Positions 17,354-25,298 of a stretch of DNA of 64,000 bases are shown piece after piece; position 1 is the first letter of the stretch; the number at the start of each line of letters is the position of its first letter. Origin of the DNA: Paenibacillus paridis (GTDB lineage: Bacteria; Bacillota; Bacilli; Paenibacillales; Paenibacillaceae); NCBI RefSeq assembly GCF_006345825.1, contig NZ_VCIX01000092.1, positions 1,116,001-1,180,000 on the forward strand. The letters run 5' to 3'. Both the position numbers and the translations under genes were made by a program. Under the pieces are notes generated by a model. That model searched no databases, had not been told where the DNA came from, and saw only the letters and a list, made by a program, of their open reading frames with translations.

Positions 17354-17767
17354 TTGCATAAACGGTGTCATTGTGGTGACATCATGAAGATGAAACTGCG
17401 CACAGTCATTTATTCGGGTAAGGTCGAAATCGACAACGTACCTATTTTTTCCTGTACATCCTGCAATCGAAGCGAAGTGTTCCCGGAAGTGAAGCCGGAT
17501 TTAACCGGGTTAATTGCTCAGCTTGGAGCTAAGCCGGACAAACAGACATTTCTATTTAACGAATGCAATGAATGGGCCAACTTGCTGGTAGAAGCGAAGG
17601 CAGAGAAGCTGAAGACAGATCAACCTGCTTTTGAGAGTATGATTGAGCAGAGGATCAACCAGCTGCTTGATCTCTATTTGCTTGCCCAAACGCTTAACGA
17701 TGAGGCCTGGATTTTGGATTTGCAAAAGAGGCTGGAGCAAATCAGCCGCCGTACGCTGCTTACATAG
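17354..17767 (+). CDS. Zinc-ribbon hypothetical protein (YgiT/YokU-like)
   Basis: The 137-residue product starts with a CHCG knuckle and has a second one, CTSC, about 30 residues later, with strand-forming sequence between. This is a small zinc ribbon like that of YgiT-type or YokU proteins. The remaining ~90 residues are helical, with a leucine-rich stretch ending in KRLEQISRRTLLT. No helix-turn-helix is evident. The TTG at 17354 is 10 nt after AAGAAGGAG; the ATG or GTG upstream lacks a ribosome-binding site. It is monocistronic. DNA or protein binding is possible but unproven. Confidence 0.7.
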   Translation: MHKRCHCGDIMKMKLRTVIYSGKVEIDNVPIFSCTSCNRSEVFPEVKPDLTGLIAQLGAKPDKQTFLFNECNEWANLLVEAKAEKLKTDQPAFESMIEQRINQLLDLYLLAQTLNDEAWILDLQKRLEQISRRTLLT

Positions 17768-18104
17768 CTGCCCAGACACATGCAATCATTGAACGGCAGC
17801 AGAAGGAAGCAAGAAAGTAGGATGTTTGACTTGTTTTATGGCAGGACGTATTTCTTTTAAGCATTATTGGGGGAGCAATAGGGTTAGGAATTAAGCAAAG
17901 CGATTGTTCCGAGGGATCATACCGGGAACGGTCGCTTTTTTTTCAAAAAAGAGGATGAAGCGGGTTCTTATTGTGGGTTTCTGAACATTTTTAAAATAGT
18001 TCATTTTTCCTACTCCGTGGTCGATAAGTAATATAAAAGGATAGTGTTGTAATAGGAGTTAAGATGTGGTAGGTTGGTCAAATGATAGACTTAGCATTGT
18101 AAAT
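17768..18104 (+). other. Gene-free stretch with one terminator
   Basis: It contains the terminator at 17899-17942 and an A/T-rich region before 18106. TAATAT near 18030 is a possible -10 for the following gene, with no convincing -35. I find no coding potential with a ribosome-binding site; the only Shine-Dalgarno-like start (ATG near 18064) meets a stop after two codons. Confidence 0.5.
17899..17942 (+). terminator. Intrinsic terminator
   Basis: A 12-bp stem with two G-U pairs (17899-17910 with 17925-17936) is followed by a run of T to 17942. Confidence 0.88.
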
Positions 18105-18167
18105 TAGGAGGCTTATAGGAAAAAACAGGTTGTATCTTTCCTTTGTTCCGTACTTATTTTATCATCA

Positions 18168-18746
18168 ATGCTGCCGGCATCCGCACTGGCCCACTCCGGG
18201 CGCACGGACAGCAGCGGGGGGCATAACTGCTCAGACAAATCGAAGGCAAAAGGATTATGCACAGGCTATCACTACCACAATGGCGGCTCTAGCAGTTCCG
18301 GTTCTTCCAGCTCTTCCTCTAGCTCCTCGGGCTCTTCTAGTTCATCAAGTTCCGGCTCGTCCAGCTCTGCTGCTAAAGCAGCGGCCAGTGCGCCGGCCCA
18401 TAAATTTCTCAACCTTAATTTCTACTATAATGACAAGCAGCAGAAGCTTAACAAAAAGCTTGTCAGTTTAAAGGATACGACTTACGTTTCCGTACGGGAT
18501 TTTTCGACGATTTTTGGATTTGGGCTGGAGACGGACCAAGCAGAGGACATTATTTTGAAAAAAGATAAAAAGGTCATTAAAATCGAACATTCCAGCAATA
18601 AGATCTATTTGGATGGTAGCTTTACTGACGTGAAAGCGATTAAGATCGAGGGTTCCTATTACATGCCACTGCGTTCAGCGGTTAAATGGGGGAATGCCAA
18701 AATTGTTTCCATCGATAATTCCAGCCTTTATGTTTCATCGAACTAG
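18168..18746 (+). CDS. YHYH/stalk-domain secreted protein with no proper start codon
   Basis: From the first standard start (ATG 18168) the frame gives 192 residues: a Cys/His motif (HSGRTDSSGGHNC ... GLCTGYHYH), as in YHYH-domain proteins, a Ser/Gly linker, and a C-terminal copper amine oxidase N-like (stalk) domain ending in LRSAVKWGNAKIVSID. This start removes a signal peptide clearly encoded just upstream: from 18117 the frame reads RKKQVVSFLCSVLILSSMLPASALA. Before it stands a perfect AGGAGG (18106-18111) followed by CTTATAGG where CTTATGAGG would be expected. One missing G would explain the lost ATG. Either the gene is damaged, it uses a rare codon such as ATT 18156, or the base is a sequencing error. 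Confidence 0.65.
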   Translation: MLPASALAHSGRTDSSGGHNCSDKSKAKGLCTGYHYHNGGSSSSGSSSSSSSSSGSSSSSSSGSSSSAAKAAASAPAHKFLNLNFYYNDKQQKLNKKLVSLKDTTYVSVRDFSTIFGFGLETDQAEDIILKKDKKVIKIEHSSNKIYLDGSFTDVKAIKIEGSYYMPLRSAVKWGNAKIVSIDNSSLYVSSN

Positions 18747-18866
18747 CGGGATCATGCTTGCTTTAACGAGCGAAACCAGCGGATAGTGTAATTATTTGCT
18801 TGGTTGTTCAGCATTTATGAAAACGAATGAAAACTTGTTGGTTCTGGGTTTGTGCTCTGTTATGCT

Positions 18867-18895
18867 TTGCGTTGCCTCCCCCTTTATGCTATGAT
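18867..18895 (+). promoter_or_regulatory. Putative promoter of ccpA
   Basis: TTGCGT (18867-18872) and TATGAT (18890-18895) are 17 nt apart, with a TGC extended -10. An ATGAAAACGAATGA stretch at 18817 resembles a cre half-site but misses the right arm, so autoregulation is not supported. Confidence 0.5.
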
Positions 18896-18952
18896 TACGT
18901 TAATATGTGGCGTACGTAATTTAAAAAATCTGAGCTAATGGAGAGAACCACT

Positions 18953-19957
18953 GTGACGGTAACCATTTATGATGTAGCAAGAGAAGCTGGAGTGTCGATG
19001 GCTACGGTTTCTCGGGTTGTAAACAACAATCCTAACGTGAAACCAGCAACGCGCAAGAAAGTATATGAAGCAATAGAGCGACTAGGGTATCGTCCGAATG
19101 CTGTAGCTAGAGGCCTGGCAAGCAAGAAAACAACAACAGTTGGCGTTGTCATTCCCGATATTTCAAATGCTATTTTTGCAGAAGTAGCGCGGGGCATTGA
19201 AGATATTGCAAATATGTATCATTATAATATCATTTTGTGTAATGCGGACAAGAAAAAAGACAAGGAAATCCGCGTTATTAACACGCTTTTGGAGAAACAA
19301 GTCGATGGCTTGCTATTCATGGGCGGTGCCGTAACCGAAGAGCATTTGCAAGCTTTTAAAACAGCGAATGTTCCAATCGTGCTTTGCGCGACTTCTGATG
19401 AGAGCGGACAAATCCCATCTGTTGATATCAATCACGAGGATGCGGCGTTCGATGCTGTGCAGAAGCTGCTTGTCCAAGGCCACAAACGGATTGCTATGAT
19501 TAGCGGAACGCTGCAGGACCCTTCCAATGGCTTTGCTCGTTTCCAAGGCTACAAGCGTGCGCTAGAGAGCGCAGGCATACCTTACGATGAGTCATTAGTG
19601 CGAATCGGCAACTATCGCTATGAATCTGGTGCCGAAGCGATGAAATACTTTATTGAGCTGGACGAGCGTCCTTCAGCAGTTTTTTCTGCAACCGATGAAA
19701 TGGCGATTGGCGCGATTCATAGCATTCAGGATTCTGGCTTGAAGGTTCCTGAGGATATTTCGGTAATCAGCGTAGATAACAGCCGAATGGCTTCGATGGT
19801 TCGTCCGCAGCTTACAGCTGTTGCTCAGCCTATGTATGATATCGGCGCCGTTTCCATGCGTTTGCTGACGAAGCTGATGAAAAAAGAAAATGTGGAACAA
19901 TCCAAAGTAGTATTGCCGCATGAAATTGTTGTGCGTCAATCGGTTGGAGGAGTATAA
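18953..19957 (+). CDS. ccpA: Catabolite control protein A
   Basis: This 334-residue LacI-family regulator binds cre sites with HPr-Ser46-P or Crh-P and controls carbon catabolite repression. The helix-turn-helix TIYDVAREAGVSMATVSRVV and hinge RPNAVARGLASKK match CcpA of Bacillus nearly residue for residue. The periplasmic-binding-protein-like core follows, with the PNVKPATRKKV linker also typical. I place the start at the GTG 18953, 7 nt after GGAGAG; the ATG at 18938 has no Shine-Dalgarno and would add five residues not seen in the family. mtnN follows after 5 nt. Likely targets in the window include the PTS and acsA genes. Confidence 0.95.
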   Translation: MTVTIYDVAREAGVSMATVSRVVNNNPNVKPATRKKVYEAIERLGYRPNAVARGLASKKTTTVGVVIPDISNAIFAEVARGIEDIANMYHYNIILCNADKKKDKEIRVINTLLEKQVDGLLFMGGAVTEEHLQAFKTANVPIVLCATSDESGQIPSVDINHEDAAFDAVQKLLVQGHKRIAMISGTLQDPSNGFARFQGYKRALESAGIPYDESLVRIGNYRYESGAEAMKYFIELDERPSAVFSATDEMAIGAIHSIQDSGLKVPEDISVISVDNSRMASMVRPQLTAVAQPMYDIGAVSMRLLTKLMKKENVEQSKVVLPHEIVVRQSVGGV

Positions 19958-19962
19958 AGGAT

Positions 19963-20661
19963 ATGTCGTTTAACAAAATAGGAATTATTGGCGCTATGGC
20001 GGAAGAAATTGAATTGCTGCATGAGCATGTTGAAGTAGCGTCGGAGACGACAAAAGCAGGCATTACCTATTTTGAAGGTACGCTTCATGGCAAGTCGGTC
20101 ATTTATTGCAAATCGGGCGTAGGCAAAGTCAATGCCGCGGTCTGTACACAAATTCTAATTGACCTTGGCGCAGATTCAGTGTTGTTTACGGGTGTAGCTG
20201 GTGCGGTAGATCCACAGTTGAACATTGGGGATATTGTCGTGTCTACAAGCTGCATTCAGCATGACATGGATTGTTCACCGCTTGGATTTGCCCGTGGAAC
20301 GATTCCTTTTCATCCGAAATCCGAATTTTTTGCAGATGAGCGTCTAGTCGAGCTCGCATCGGATGCCAGCACAAGATTATTTTCCGGACGCAGCTTGAAA
20401 GGGAAAGTGCTGTCGGGAGATCAATTCATCGCTAGCCGCGATACGGTAAAGCTCCTCCACGAAACGCTGGAGGGCGCATGTGCCGAAATGGAAGGCGCTT
20501 CGGTCGCTCATGTCTGCGATATGAATGAAATTCCATTTGTAATTATTCGTTCAATGTCGGATAAGGCAGATGGATCAGCGCACGTGAACTTCCCGGAGTT
20601 TACCGAAAAGGCAGCGAATCATTCGTACCAAATTATTGACGATATCGTTCAGCATATTTGA
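19963..20661 (+). CDS. mtnN: 5'-methylthioadenosine/S-adenosylhomocysteine nucleosidase
   Basis: This 232-residue enzyme splits methylthioadenosine and S-adenosylhomocysteine, for methionine salvage and AI-2 precursor formation. GIIGAMAEEIELL is the N-terminus with the catalytic Glu. YCKSGVGKVNAA, FTGVAGAVD, the catalytic segment AEMEGASVAHVC and IIRSMSDKAD are all present. The length is typical. It starts 5 nt after ccpA with AAAGGAT before the ATG and probably shares its transcript. A terminator follows at 20680. Confidence 0.95.
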   Translation: MSFNKIGIIGAMAEEIELLHEHVEVASETTKAGITYFEGTLHGKSVIYCKSGVGKVNAAVCTQILIDLGADSVLFTGVAGAVDPQLNIGDIVVSTSCIQHDMDCSPLGFARGTIPFHPKSEFFADERLVELASDASTRLFSGRSLKGKVLSGDQFIASRDTVKLLHETLEGACAEMEGASVAHVCDMNEIPFVIIRSMSDKADGSAHVNFPEFTEKAANHSYQIIDDIVQHI

Positions 20662-20679
20662 TTGTTGTTAAGAATGAAG

Positions 20680-20721
20680 AGAACCAGCCACGATGCTTTC
20701 ATCGCAGCTGGTTCTTTTTTT
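20680..20721 (+). terminator. Intrinsic terminator after mtnN
   Basis: AGAACCAGC (20680-20688) pairs with GCTGGTTCT (20707-20715), with an inner CGATG/CATCG stem (20691-20695 with 20700-20704), followed by T7. It lies between the convergent mtnN and acuC genes. Confidence 0.9.
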
Positions 20722-20726
20722 GTGGG

Positions 20727-21905
20727 CTATAAATCTTGTATGACAATATGCTGCATGGCTCTATTTTTATTCGTTATTTCGGTGCGCCTAGGCATCGGCT
20801 CGATGTCCGTCGGATCATCCATCCATTTCAAGGGCAGCTGATGAGGGCTCATTGAAGACCAGCGGCTAAGCCAACGGTCTGGAAGCATTGCTTCTTCTCC
20901 TTTGGCAATAGCCTTTGCAAGCGGATGGCCCGTCATTGTCAGCCATACCAGTGACCAGGCTCTAGGCACAACCCTAAATATATCATAGCCGCCGCCTCCA
21001 AGCGCAACCCACCGCCCATTCGTATACTGATGAGCGAGCTCATGGAGAATGGCAGGAATCTCAGCATAAATCTTCATGCTGCAATGAATGTGAGACAATG
21101 GATCGTAAGCATGCGCGTCGCAGCCATGCTGGCTAATGATGACGTCCGGCTGAAAAGCGGCAATCACCTTGCGCAGCGTGACGTTAAAGCTCTCCAGCCA
21201 GGAATCATCTTCGGTATACGGCTCTAGCGGCATATTAAAGCAAGCGCCGAAACCGTGATCTACGCCTTTTTCATGGACGTATCCGGTACCTGGAAATAGA
21301 AATTTTCCGGTTTCGTGAATAGAATACGTGCACACGTTCGGATCATCGTAAAAAACCCATTGAACACCATCTCCATGATGGACGTCCGTATCGATATAGA
21401 GTACCTTGGCGCCGTAAGCTTGACGGATATGCTTAATAGCTACGGCAGCATCGTTATACACGCAAAAACCAGATGCGCGATCAGGAAAGGCATGGTGGAG
21501 TCCACCGGCAATATGATAGGCATGTTGGGCACGTCCTGTCATAACGGCGTCGGCGGCGGCTACAGAGCCGCTGACGATGGTCAACGCAGCTTGGTGCATA
21601 CCCGCAAAGTAAGGAGTATCCTCGGTATGAAGACCGAACTGCTGGGCGAGTACGCTGCTATCGTCAGAATTTACGTCTTCGCTCAATTGTTTGACTGCTG
21701 TTAAATAGTCGGTTCGATGGACGAGCGAGAGCAATTCTTCTTCCGTATAGGAGGAGGGATCCTCGATCTGCTCGTCAGTCAGTGCGTTTACTTCCTTAAG
21801 CAAGTCAACGGTAAGCGTAATTCGGAGCGGATCAAAAGGGTGCTCCTCACCAAATTTATAACCGCTGGAACCGTTATGATGTATAAAAATAGCATCTGAA
21901 GCCAT
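20727..21905 (-). CDS. acuC: Acetoin utilisation/histone deacetylase-like protein AcuC
   Basis: This 392-residue zinc deacetylase fold protein reactivates acetyl-CoA synthetase by removing the acetyl group placed by AcuA (established in B. subtilis). The active site is visible: HHAFPDRASGFCVYND, the metal ligands in DTDVHHGDG and SQHGCDAH, and LGGGGYD with the catalytic Tyr region. The start is the ATG at 21905, 6 nt after TTTAGGAGGA; longer forms starting at 21989 run through the repeat leader and are false. It lies downstream of acuA, and the 96-nt gap is almost filled by two hairpin repeats. Confidence 0.93.
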   Translation of the reverse strand: MASDAIFIHHNGSSGYKFGEEHPFDPLRITLTVDLLKEVNALTDEQIEDPSSYTEEELLSLVHRTDYLTAVKQLSEDVNSDDSSVLAQQFGLHTEDTPYFAGMHQAALTIVSGSVAAADAVMTGRAQHAYHIAGGLHHAFPDRASGFCVYNDAAVAIKHIRQAYGAKVLYIDTDVHHGDGVQWVFYDDPNVCTYSIHETGKFLFPGTGYVHEKGVDHGFGACFNMPLEPYTEDDSWLESFNVTLRKVIAAFQPDVIISQHGCDAHAYDPLSHIHCSMKIYAEIPAILHELAHQYTNGRWVALGGGGYDIFRVVPRAWSLVWLTMTGHPLAKAIAKGEEAMLPDRWLSRWSSMSPHQLPLKWMDDPTDIEPMPRRTEITNKNRAMQHIVIQDL

Positions 21906-21920
21906 CCCTATCCTCCTAAA

Positions 21921-21992
21921 GGTTTGCGTAGCAAACCAACTTCGTAAGCAAGAGCTTAGGTTTGCGTAGCAAACCAACATCGTAAGCAAACC
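21921..21992 (-). repeat. Two hairpin units between acuA and acuC
   Basis: Read on the minus strand, unit 1 (21992-21959) has TGCTTACGATG and unit 2 (21952-21921) TGCTTACGAAG. Each is followed by GTT and the hairpin GGTTTGC-TAC-GCAAACC. Unit 2 runs into TTTAGGAGG, the acuC Shine-Dalgarno. Compared with the PTS leader, the second stem pair is G-C instead of T-A on both sides. As the units sit between two genes of an apparent operon, they would be transcribed as RNA. Confidence 0.9.
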
Positions 21993-22001
21993 TAAATCAC
22001 T

Positions 22002-22637
22002 CTAATACATAAAGCGTTGCCGGAAGCGTACGGTGTCGAAATACTCTACCGAGCTGAGCGGAACTTCCTTGCCAATGCGAACCATAAGGCAGTTTGCCGG
22101 GTGGGAGCAGATTTCAGGATCATCGGTGGCGAACCAAACCATGCCGACAGCTTCCATTAAACGCTCCATCATTTTGCGATACTCCCAGACATTAAGCTTC
22201 GTGCCTTCCAAATCCCAGTGCCAATAATATTCCGTCGTAAAGACAATCATGTTCTCCAATTGCTCATCTGCAAAAGCGAGCTCAATCATCCGCTTGCCAA
22301 GACCGCAGCCGCGATACTCATCGGCTACCTCAATAGCACCAAGCTCAATTAAGTCTGTCATGCCGCCTTCCGACCAGCGTTCAAGCTCATCGGCATAGTG
22401 AAAGGTAACATAACCAACAATGATGTCTCCTTCGCGTGCCAAAATAATTCTGCCTTCCGGCAATCCGGCGATTTCTACAAGCGCTTCATGCTGCTCTGGC
22501 GGCCTGCGGAAGGCGTCCAGTGCGTTGTTCATGGTCATTTGCGCCAGTCTTTCGGGAGGGACGGGACCTTCTAAAATAAGCTCACGACTTGCATCTAGGG
22601 AAAGCTGCTCTCGCTGCAAGCGCTTTCGATGTTCCAA
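22002..22637 (-). CDS. acuA: GNAT acetyltransferase AcuA
   Basis: This 211-residue GNAT-fold enzyme acetylates the active-site lysine of acetyl-CoA synthetase and switches it off (B. subtilis AcuA). The acetyl-CoA-binding loop is DEYRGCGLGKRMIELA near residue 108, preceded by ELGAIEVA. TTEYYWHWDLEGTKLNVWEYRKMM is also characteristic of AcuA. The start is a TTG at 22637, 7 nt after AAAGGAGG. It is first in acuA-acuC and divergent from its target gene acsA. No acuB follows, unlike in B. subtilis. Confidence 0.93.
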   Translation of the reverse strand: MEHRKRLQREQLSLDASRELILEGPVPPERLAQMTMNNALDAFRRPPEQHEALVEIAGLPEGRIILAREGDIIVGYVTFHYADELERWSEGGMTDLIELGAIEVADEYRGCGLGKRMIELAFADEQLENMIVFTTEYYWHWDLEGTKLNVWEYRKMMERLMEAVGMVWFATDDPEICSHPANCLMVRIGKEVPLSSVEYFDTVRFRQRFMY

Positions 22638-22691
22638 GGCTGAACCTCCTTTGCTGTTCGACTGCTGCCTGCACTCGAACCTCTATTACTC

Positions 22692-22720
22692 TTTATATCA
22701 AACATTGGAGAAAATGAAAA
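22692..22720 (-). promoter_or_regulatory. Putative acuA promoter
   Basis: On the minus strand TTTTCA (22720-22715) and TATAAA (22697-22692) are 17 nt apart, about 55 nt before the acuA TTG start. Confidence 0.5.
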
Positions 22721-22747
22721 GCGTAGTCGAATAGAAATGAGTTATGC

Positions 22748-22753
22748 TATAAT
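22748..22753 (+). promoter_or_regulatory. Extended -10 promoter element of acsA
   Basis: TGCTATAAT is an extended -10 box with a perfect TATAAT hexamer; the -35 region is weak (AGTCGA). A 120-nt leader would separate it from the acsA start. No good cre match is visible although acsA is CcpA-repressed in B. subtilis. Confidence 0.5.
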
Positions 22754-22881
22754 GTGTTTGGCGGTTTAAAACCATGGGATGCGCAAGATGGAAGTCGGCT
22801 TGTTTGCCTCAACCGATGACTCGATTTTGTAAGCGTATTCTAAAAATATGCGACATACAGATTTGATGGGAGAGTGATAGT

Positions 22882-24606
22882 ATGATCAACCTACATCAAG
22901 AAAGAATTCCAGCTACGGCAACAAACCCGAATTTACCTAATTATGAAGAAGCAGTGGAATCGTTTGACTGGCAACAAATCGAGAGTCAATTTAGCTGGCA
23001 TACGACCGGGAAAGTGAATATGGCTTATGAGGCCATCGATCGGCATGTAGAACTTGGCAAAGGCGACAAAGTGGCCTTGTACTACAGTGATAGTGAACGG
23101 GATGAATCCTACACGTTTGCGGAGCTAAGCAAGCAATCCAATCGGTTCGCCAACGTTTTACGCAAATTAGGCATTACGAAGGGCGAGCGGGTATTTATTT
23201 TTATGCCTCGAACGCCAGAGCTTTATTTTAGCGCACTTGGCGCATTGAAGGTAGGGGCAGTAGTTGGGCCTTTATTTGAAGCGTTTATGGAGACCGCGGT
23301 CAAGGACCGGTTGCAAGATAGTGAAGCAACTGCCATTATTACGACACCAGCATTGTTCAAACGGATTAAGCGTGATGAGCTTCCGAATTTGAAGCATGTG
23401 ATCGTATTTGGCAAGGACGTGCCTGATGAAGCAGGCGTGATTAATTTTGCGGAAGAGATGGCTGCTTCATCGGATGAAGCGGATATTGAATGGCTGGATC
23501 GTGAAGACGGTCTTATTTTACACTATACATCGGGTTCTACGGGGAAGCCGAAGGGCGTCTACCACGTACAAAATGCAATGGTACAGCATATGTACACAGG
23601 CCAGGTCGTGCTTGACCTGAAAGAGAACGATATTTACTGGTGTACGGCTGACCCTGGTTGGGTTACGGGTACGTCTTACGGTATTTTTGGTCCATGGTTA
23701 AATGGCGCAACGAATGTTATACGCGGGGGACGTTTCAGTCCTAGCGACTGGTATAGCGTCATTCAAAAATACGGTGTAACCGTCTGGTACAGCGCACCAA
23801 CCGCGTTCCGCATGCTTATGGGTGCGGGTGACGATATCTCCCAGCAGTTCAACCTGTCCAGCTTGCGGCATGTATTAAGCGTCGGCGAGCCTCTGAATCC
23901 GGAGGTTGTTCGTTGGGGCTTGAAGGTCTACGGCCAACGTATTCATGATACATGGTGGATGACGGAAACGGGAGGCCAGCTTATCTGCAATTACCCTAGC
24001 ATGGATATTAAACCCGGTTCCATGGGAAAACCTCTGCCAGGCATAAAAGCAGCCATTATTGATGACAGCGGCAATGAGGTTCCGCCTTATCGTATGGGGA
24101 ATCTGGCTATTCAGACTCCTTGGCCATCGATGATGCGCAAGGTTTGGAATAACCCTTCTAAGTATGAGGAGTATTTTTATCTCAAAGGCTGGTATATCTC
24201 TGGCGATTCAGCTTATATGGATGAGGACGGTTATTTCTGGTTCCAGGGGCGCATTGATGATGTGATTAATACAGCAGGCGAGCGCGTAGGGCCATTTGAG
24301 GTCGAGAGCAAGCTTGTTGAGCATCCAGCAGTGGCAGAGGCAGGCGTAATCGGTAAGCCAGATCCGATGCGCGGAGAAATCATTAAAGCGTTTATTGCCC
24401 TTCGTGAAGGCTATGAAGCATCCGATGAACTGAAGCAGGAAATATCCCAATTTGTCAAAGTAGGCTTATCCGCTCACGCGGCTCCTAGAGAAATCGAATT
24501 CAAGGATAAGCTTCCGAAGACACGCAGTGGAAAAATCATGCGAAGAGTACTTAAAGCATGGGAGCTCAATCTTCCAACGGGTGATTTGTCTACGATTGAA
24601 GATTAA
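22882..24606 (+). CDS. acsA: Acetyl-CoA synthetase (AMP-forming)
   Basis: This 574-residue adenylate-forming enzyme activates acetate to acetyl-CoA. The P-loop YTSGSTGKPKG lies near residue 215, the adenine-binding TWWMTETGG near 355, and the hinge region around GRIDDVINTAGERVG near 455. The C-terminal PKTRSGKIMRR contains the lysine acetylated by AcuA in B. subtilis. The acetylase and deacetylase genes lie divergently upstream, so control by reversible acetylation is very likely. The length is that of AcsA of Bacillus rather than the longer 650-residue Acs. Confidence 0.95.
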   Translation: MINLHQERIPATATNPNLPNYEEAVESFDWQQIESQFSWHTTGKVNMAYEAIDRHVELGKGDKVALYYSDSERDESYTFAELSKQSNRFANVLRKLGITKGERVFIFMPRTPELYFSALGALKVGAVVGPLFEAFMETAVKDRLQDSEATAIITTPALFKRIKRDELPNLKHVIVFGKDVPDEAGVINFAEEMAASSDEADIEWLDREDGLILHYTSGSTGKPKGVYHVQNAMVQHMYTGQVVLDLKENDIYWCTADPGWVTGTSYGIFGPWLNGATNVIRGGRFSPSDWYSVIQKYGVTVWYSAPTAFRMLMGAGDDISQQFNLSSLRHVLSVGEPLNPEVVRWGLKVYGQRIHDTWWMTETGGQLICNYPSMDIKPGSMGKPLPGIKAAIIDDSGNEVPPYRMGNLAIQTPWPSMMRKVWNNPSKYEEYFYLKGWYISGDSAYMDEDGYFWFQGRIDDVINTAGERVGPFEVESKLVEHPAVAEAGVIGKPDPMRGEIIKAFIALREGYEASDELKQEISQFVKVGLSAHAAPREIEFKDKLPKTRSGKIMRRVLKAWELNLPTGDLSTIED

Positions 24607-24636
24607 TGAACTCATGAATAAGCAAGAAATAGTAGA

Positions 24637-24675
24637 AGAGAGGATGGCTCCTATGGGAGTCATCCTCTCTTTCTT
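24637..24675. terminator. Bidirectional terminator between acsA and a VOC gene
   Basis: A 15-bp stem with one G-U pair (24637-24651 with 24656-24670) and a very short loop, followed by TTCTT. It can serve both convergent genes. Confidence 0.8.
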
Positions 24676-24687
24676 CGTGAATAGGGT

Positions 24688-25071
24688 TTAACGCTGAAAC
24701 AATTCAACCCATTCCCCTTCTGGACCGCTTACAAAAAAATAACGATAGCCATTTGGAAGTGTTGTAATTTCATCATCTAAGAATGCGACCTCAAGCTGTT
24801 TCAATCGAATGAACTCAGCTTCAATATCACTAACAGAAACCGCAAAATGATGAACCTTTCCTTCGGTCGAAAGGTTGTCGTTATAGCCACTGATTAGTTC
24901 CAGTTCAGTTTCGTCAGAATGTCCAAAGCCTAGGAAGGCAAGCTCGATGATGCCGTTCGTATGAGGAATTCTCCCTTTCAACTCAAATCCGATGATATTG
25001 GTATAGAAGGCGATGGAAGCCTCCATATTTTGAACCATAATGCCCACGTGATCAATACGCTTTTTTGTCAT
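24688..25071 (-). CDS. VOC (glyoxalase/bleomycin resistance) family protein
   Basis: This 127-residue protein has two beta-alpha-beta-beta-beta modules. Likely metal ligands are His at residue 8 (IDHVGIMV), Glu in ELELISG, His in VHHFAVSV and Glu in EWVELFQR, the glyoxalase I/methylmalonyl-CoA epimerase pattern. The substrate is unknown. It is convergent with acsA. A divergent aldo/keto reductase gene lies 227 nt away; both families act on reactive carbonyls, so a shared detoxification role is possible but unproven. Confidence 0.88.
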   Translation of the reverse strand: MTKKRIDHVGIMVQNMEASIAFYTNIIGFELKGRIPHTNGIIELAFLGFGHSDETELELISGYNDNLSTEGKVHHFAVSVSDIEAEFIRLKQLEVAFLDDEITTLPNGYRYFFVSGPEGEWVELFQR

Positions 25072-25216
25072 TGAAGGGTTGTCCTTTCTCTACTAGGTTT
25101 ATTAACGTTTATTTGTTGTTTATCAATGTTTTCTATCATAAGGAGAAGGAAATTAGCTGTCAAGTAGGAATTATCGGATTATCTAGAGCACTTTATTGAT
25201 TTCTGGAAAAAATGGG

Positions 25217-25244
25217 TTGACAATTGTCGATACGGATTTATAAT
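25217..25244 (+). promoter_or_regulatory. Consensus promoter with an operator-like palindrome
   Basis: TTGACA (25217-25222) and TATAAT (25239-25244), 16 nt apart, both match sigma-A consensus exactly. The -35 overlaps GACAATTGTC (25219-25228), a perfect 10-bp palindrome within the 12-of-14 symmetric TTGACAATTGTCGA. A repressor dimer bound here would block RNA polymerase; MarR-type sites often look like this. The regulator is not identified. Confidence 0.75.
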
Positions 25245-25298
25245 GGGAATAGTTCCGAGTAATTTGGTAGGAATTATTGGATAAAGGAGGTTTACTTA

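Noticed and set aside
18130..18471. Alternative reading frame of 113 residues over the YHYH gene
   Set aside because: It is a shadow: the other frame has the signal peptide, YHYH motif and stalk domain, while this one has no domain and no ribosome-binding site.
18817..18832. cre site upstream of ccpA
   Set aside because: The left half fits but the conserved right-hand CA is absent.
21906..21989. N-terminal extension of AcuC
   Set aside because: It translates the hairpin leader. TTTAGGAGGA before ATG 21905 and the family N-terminus favour the short form.
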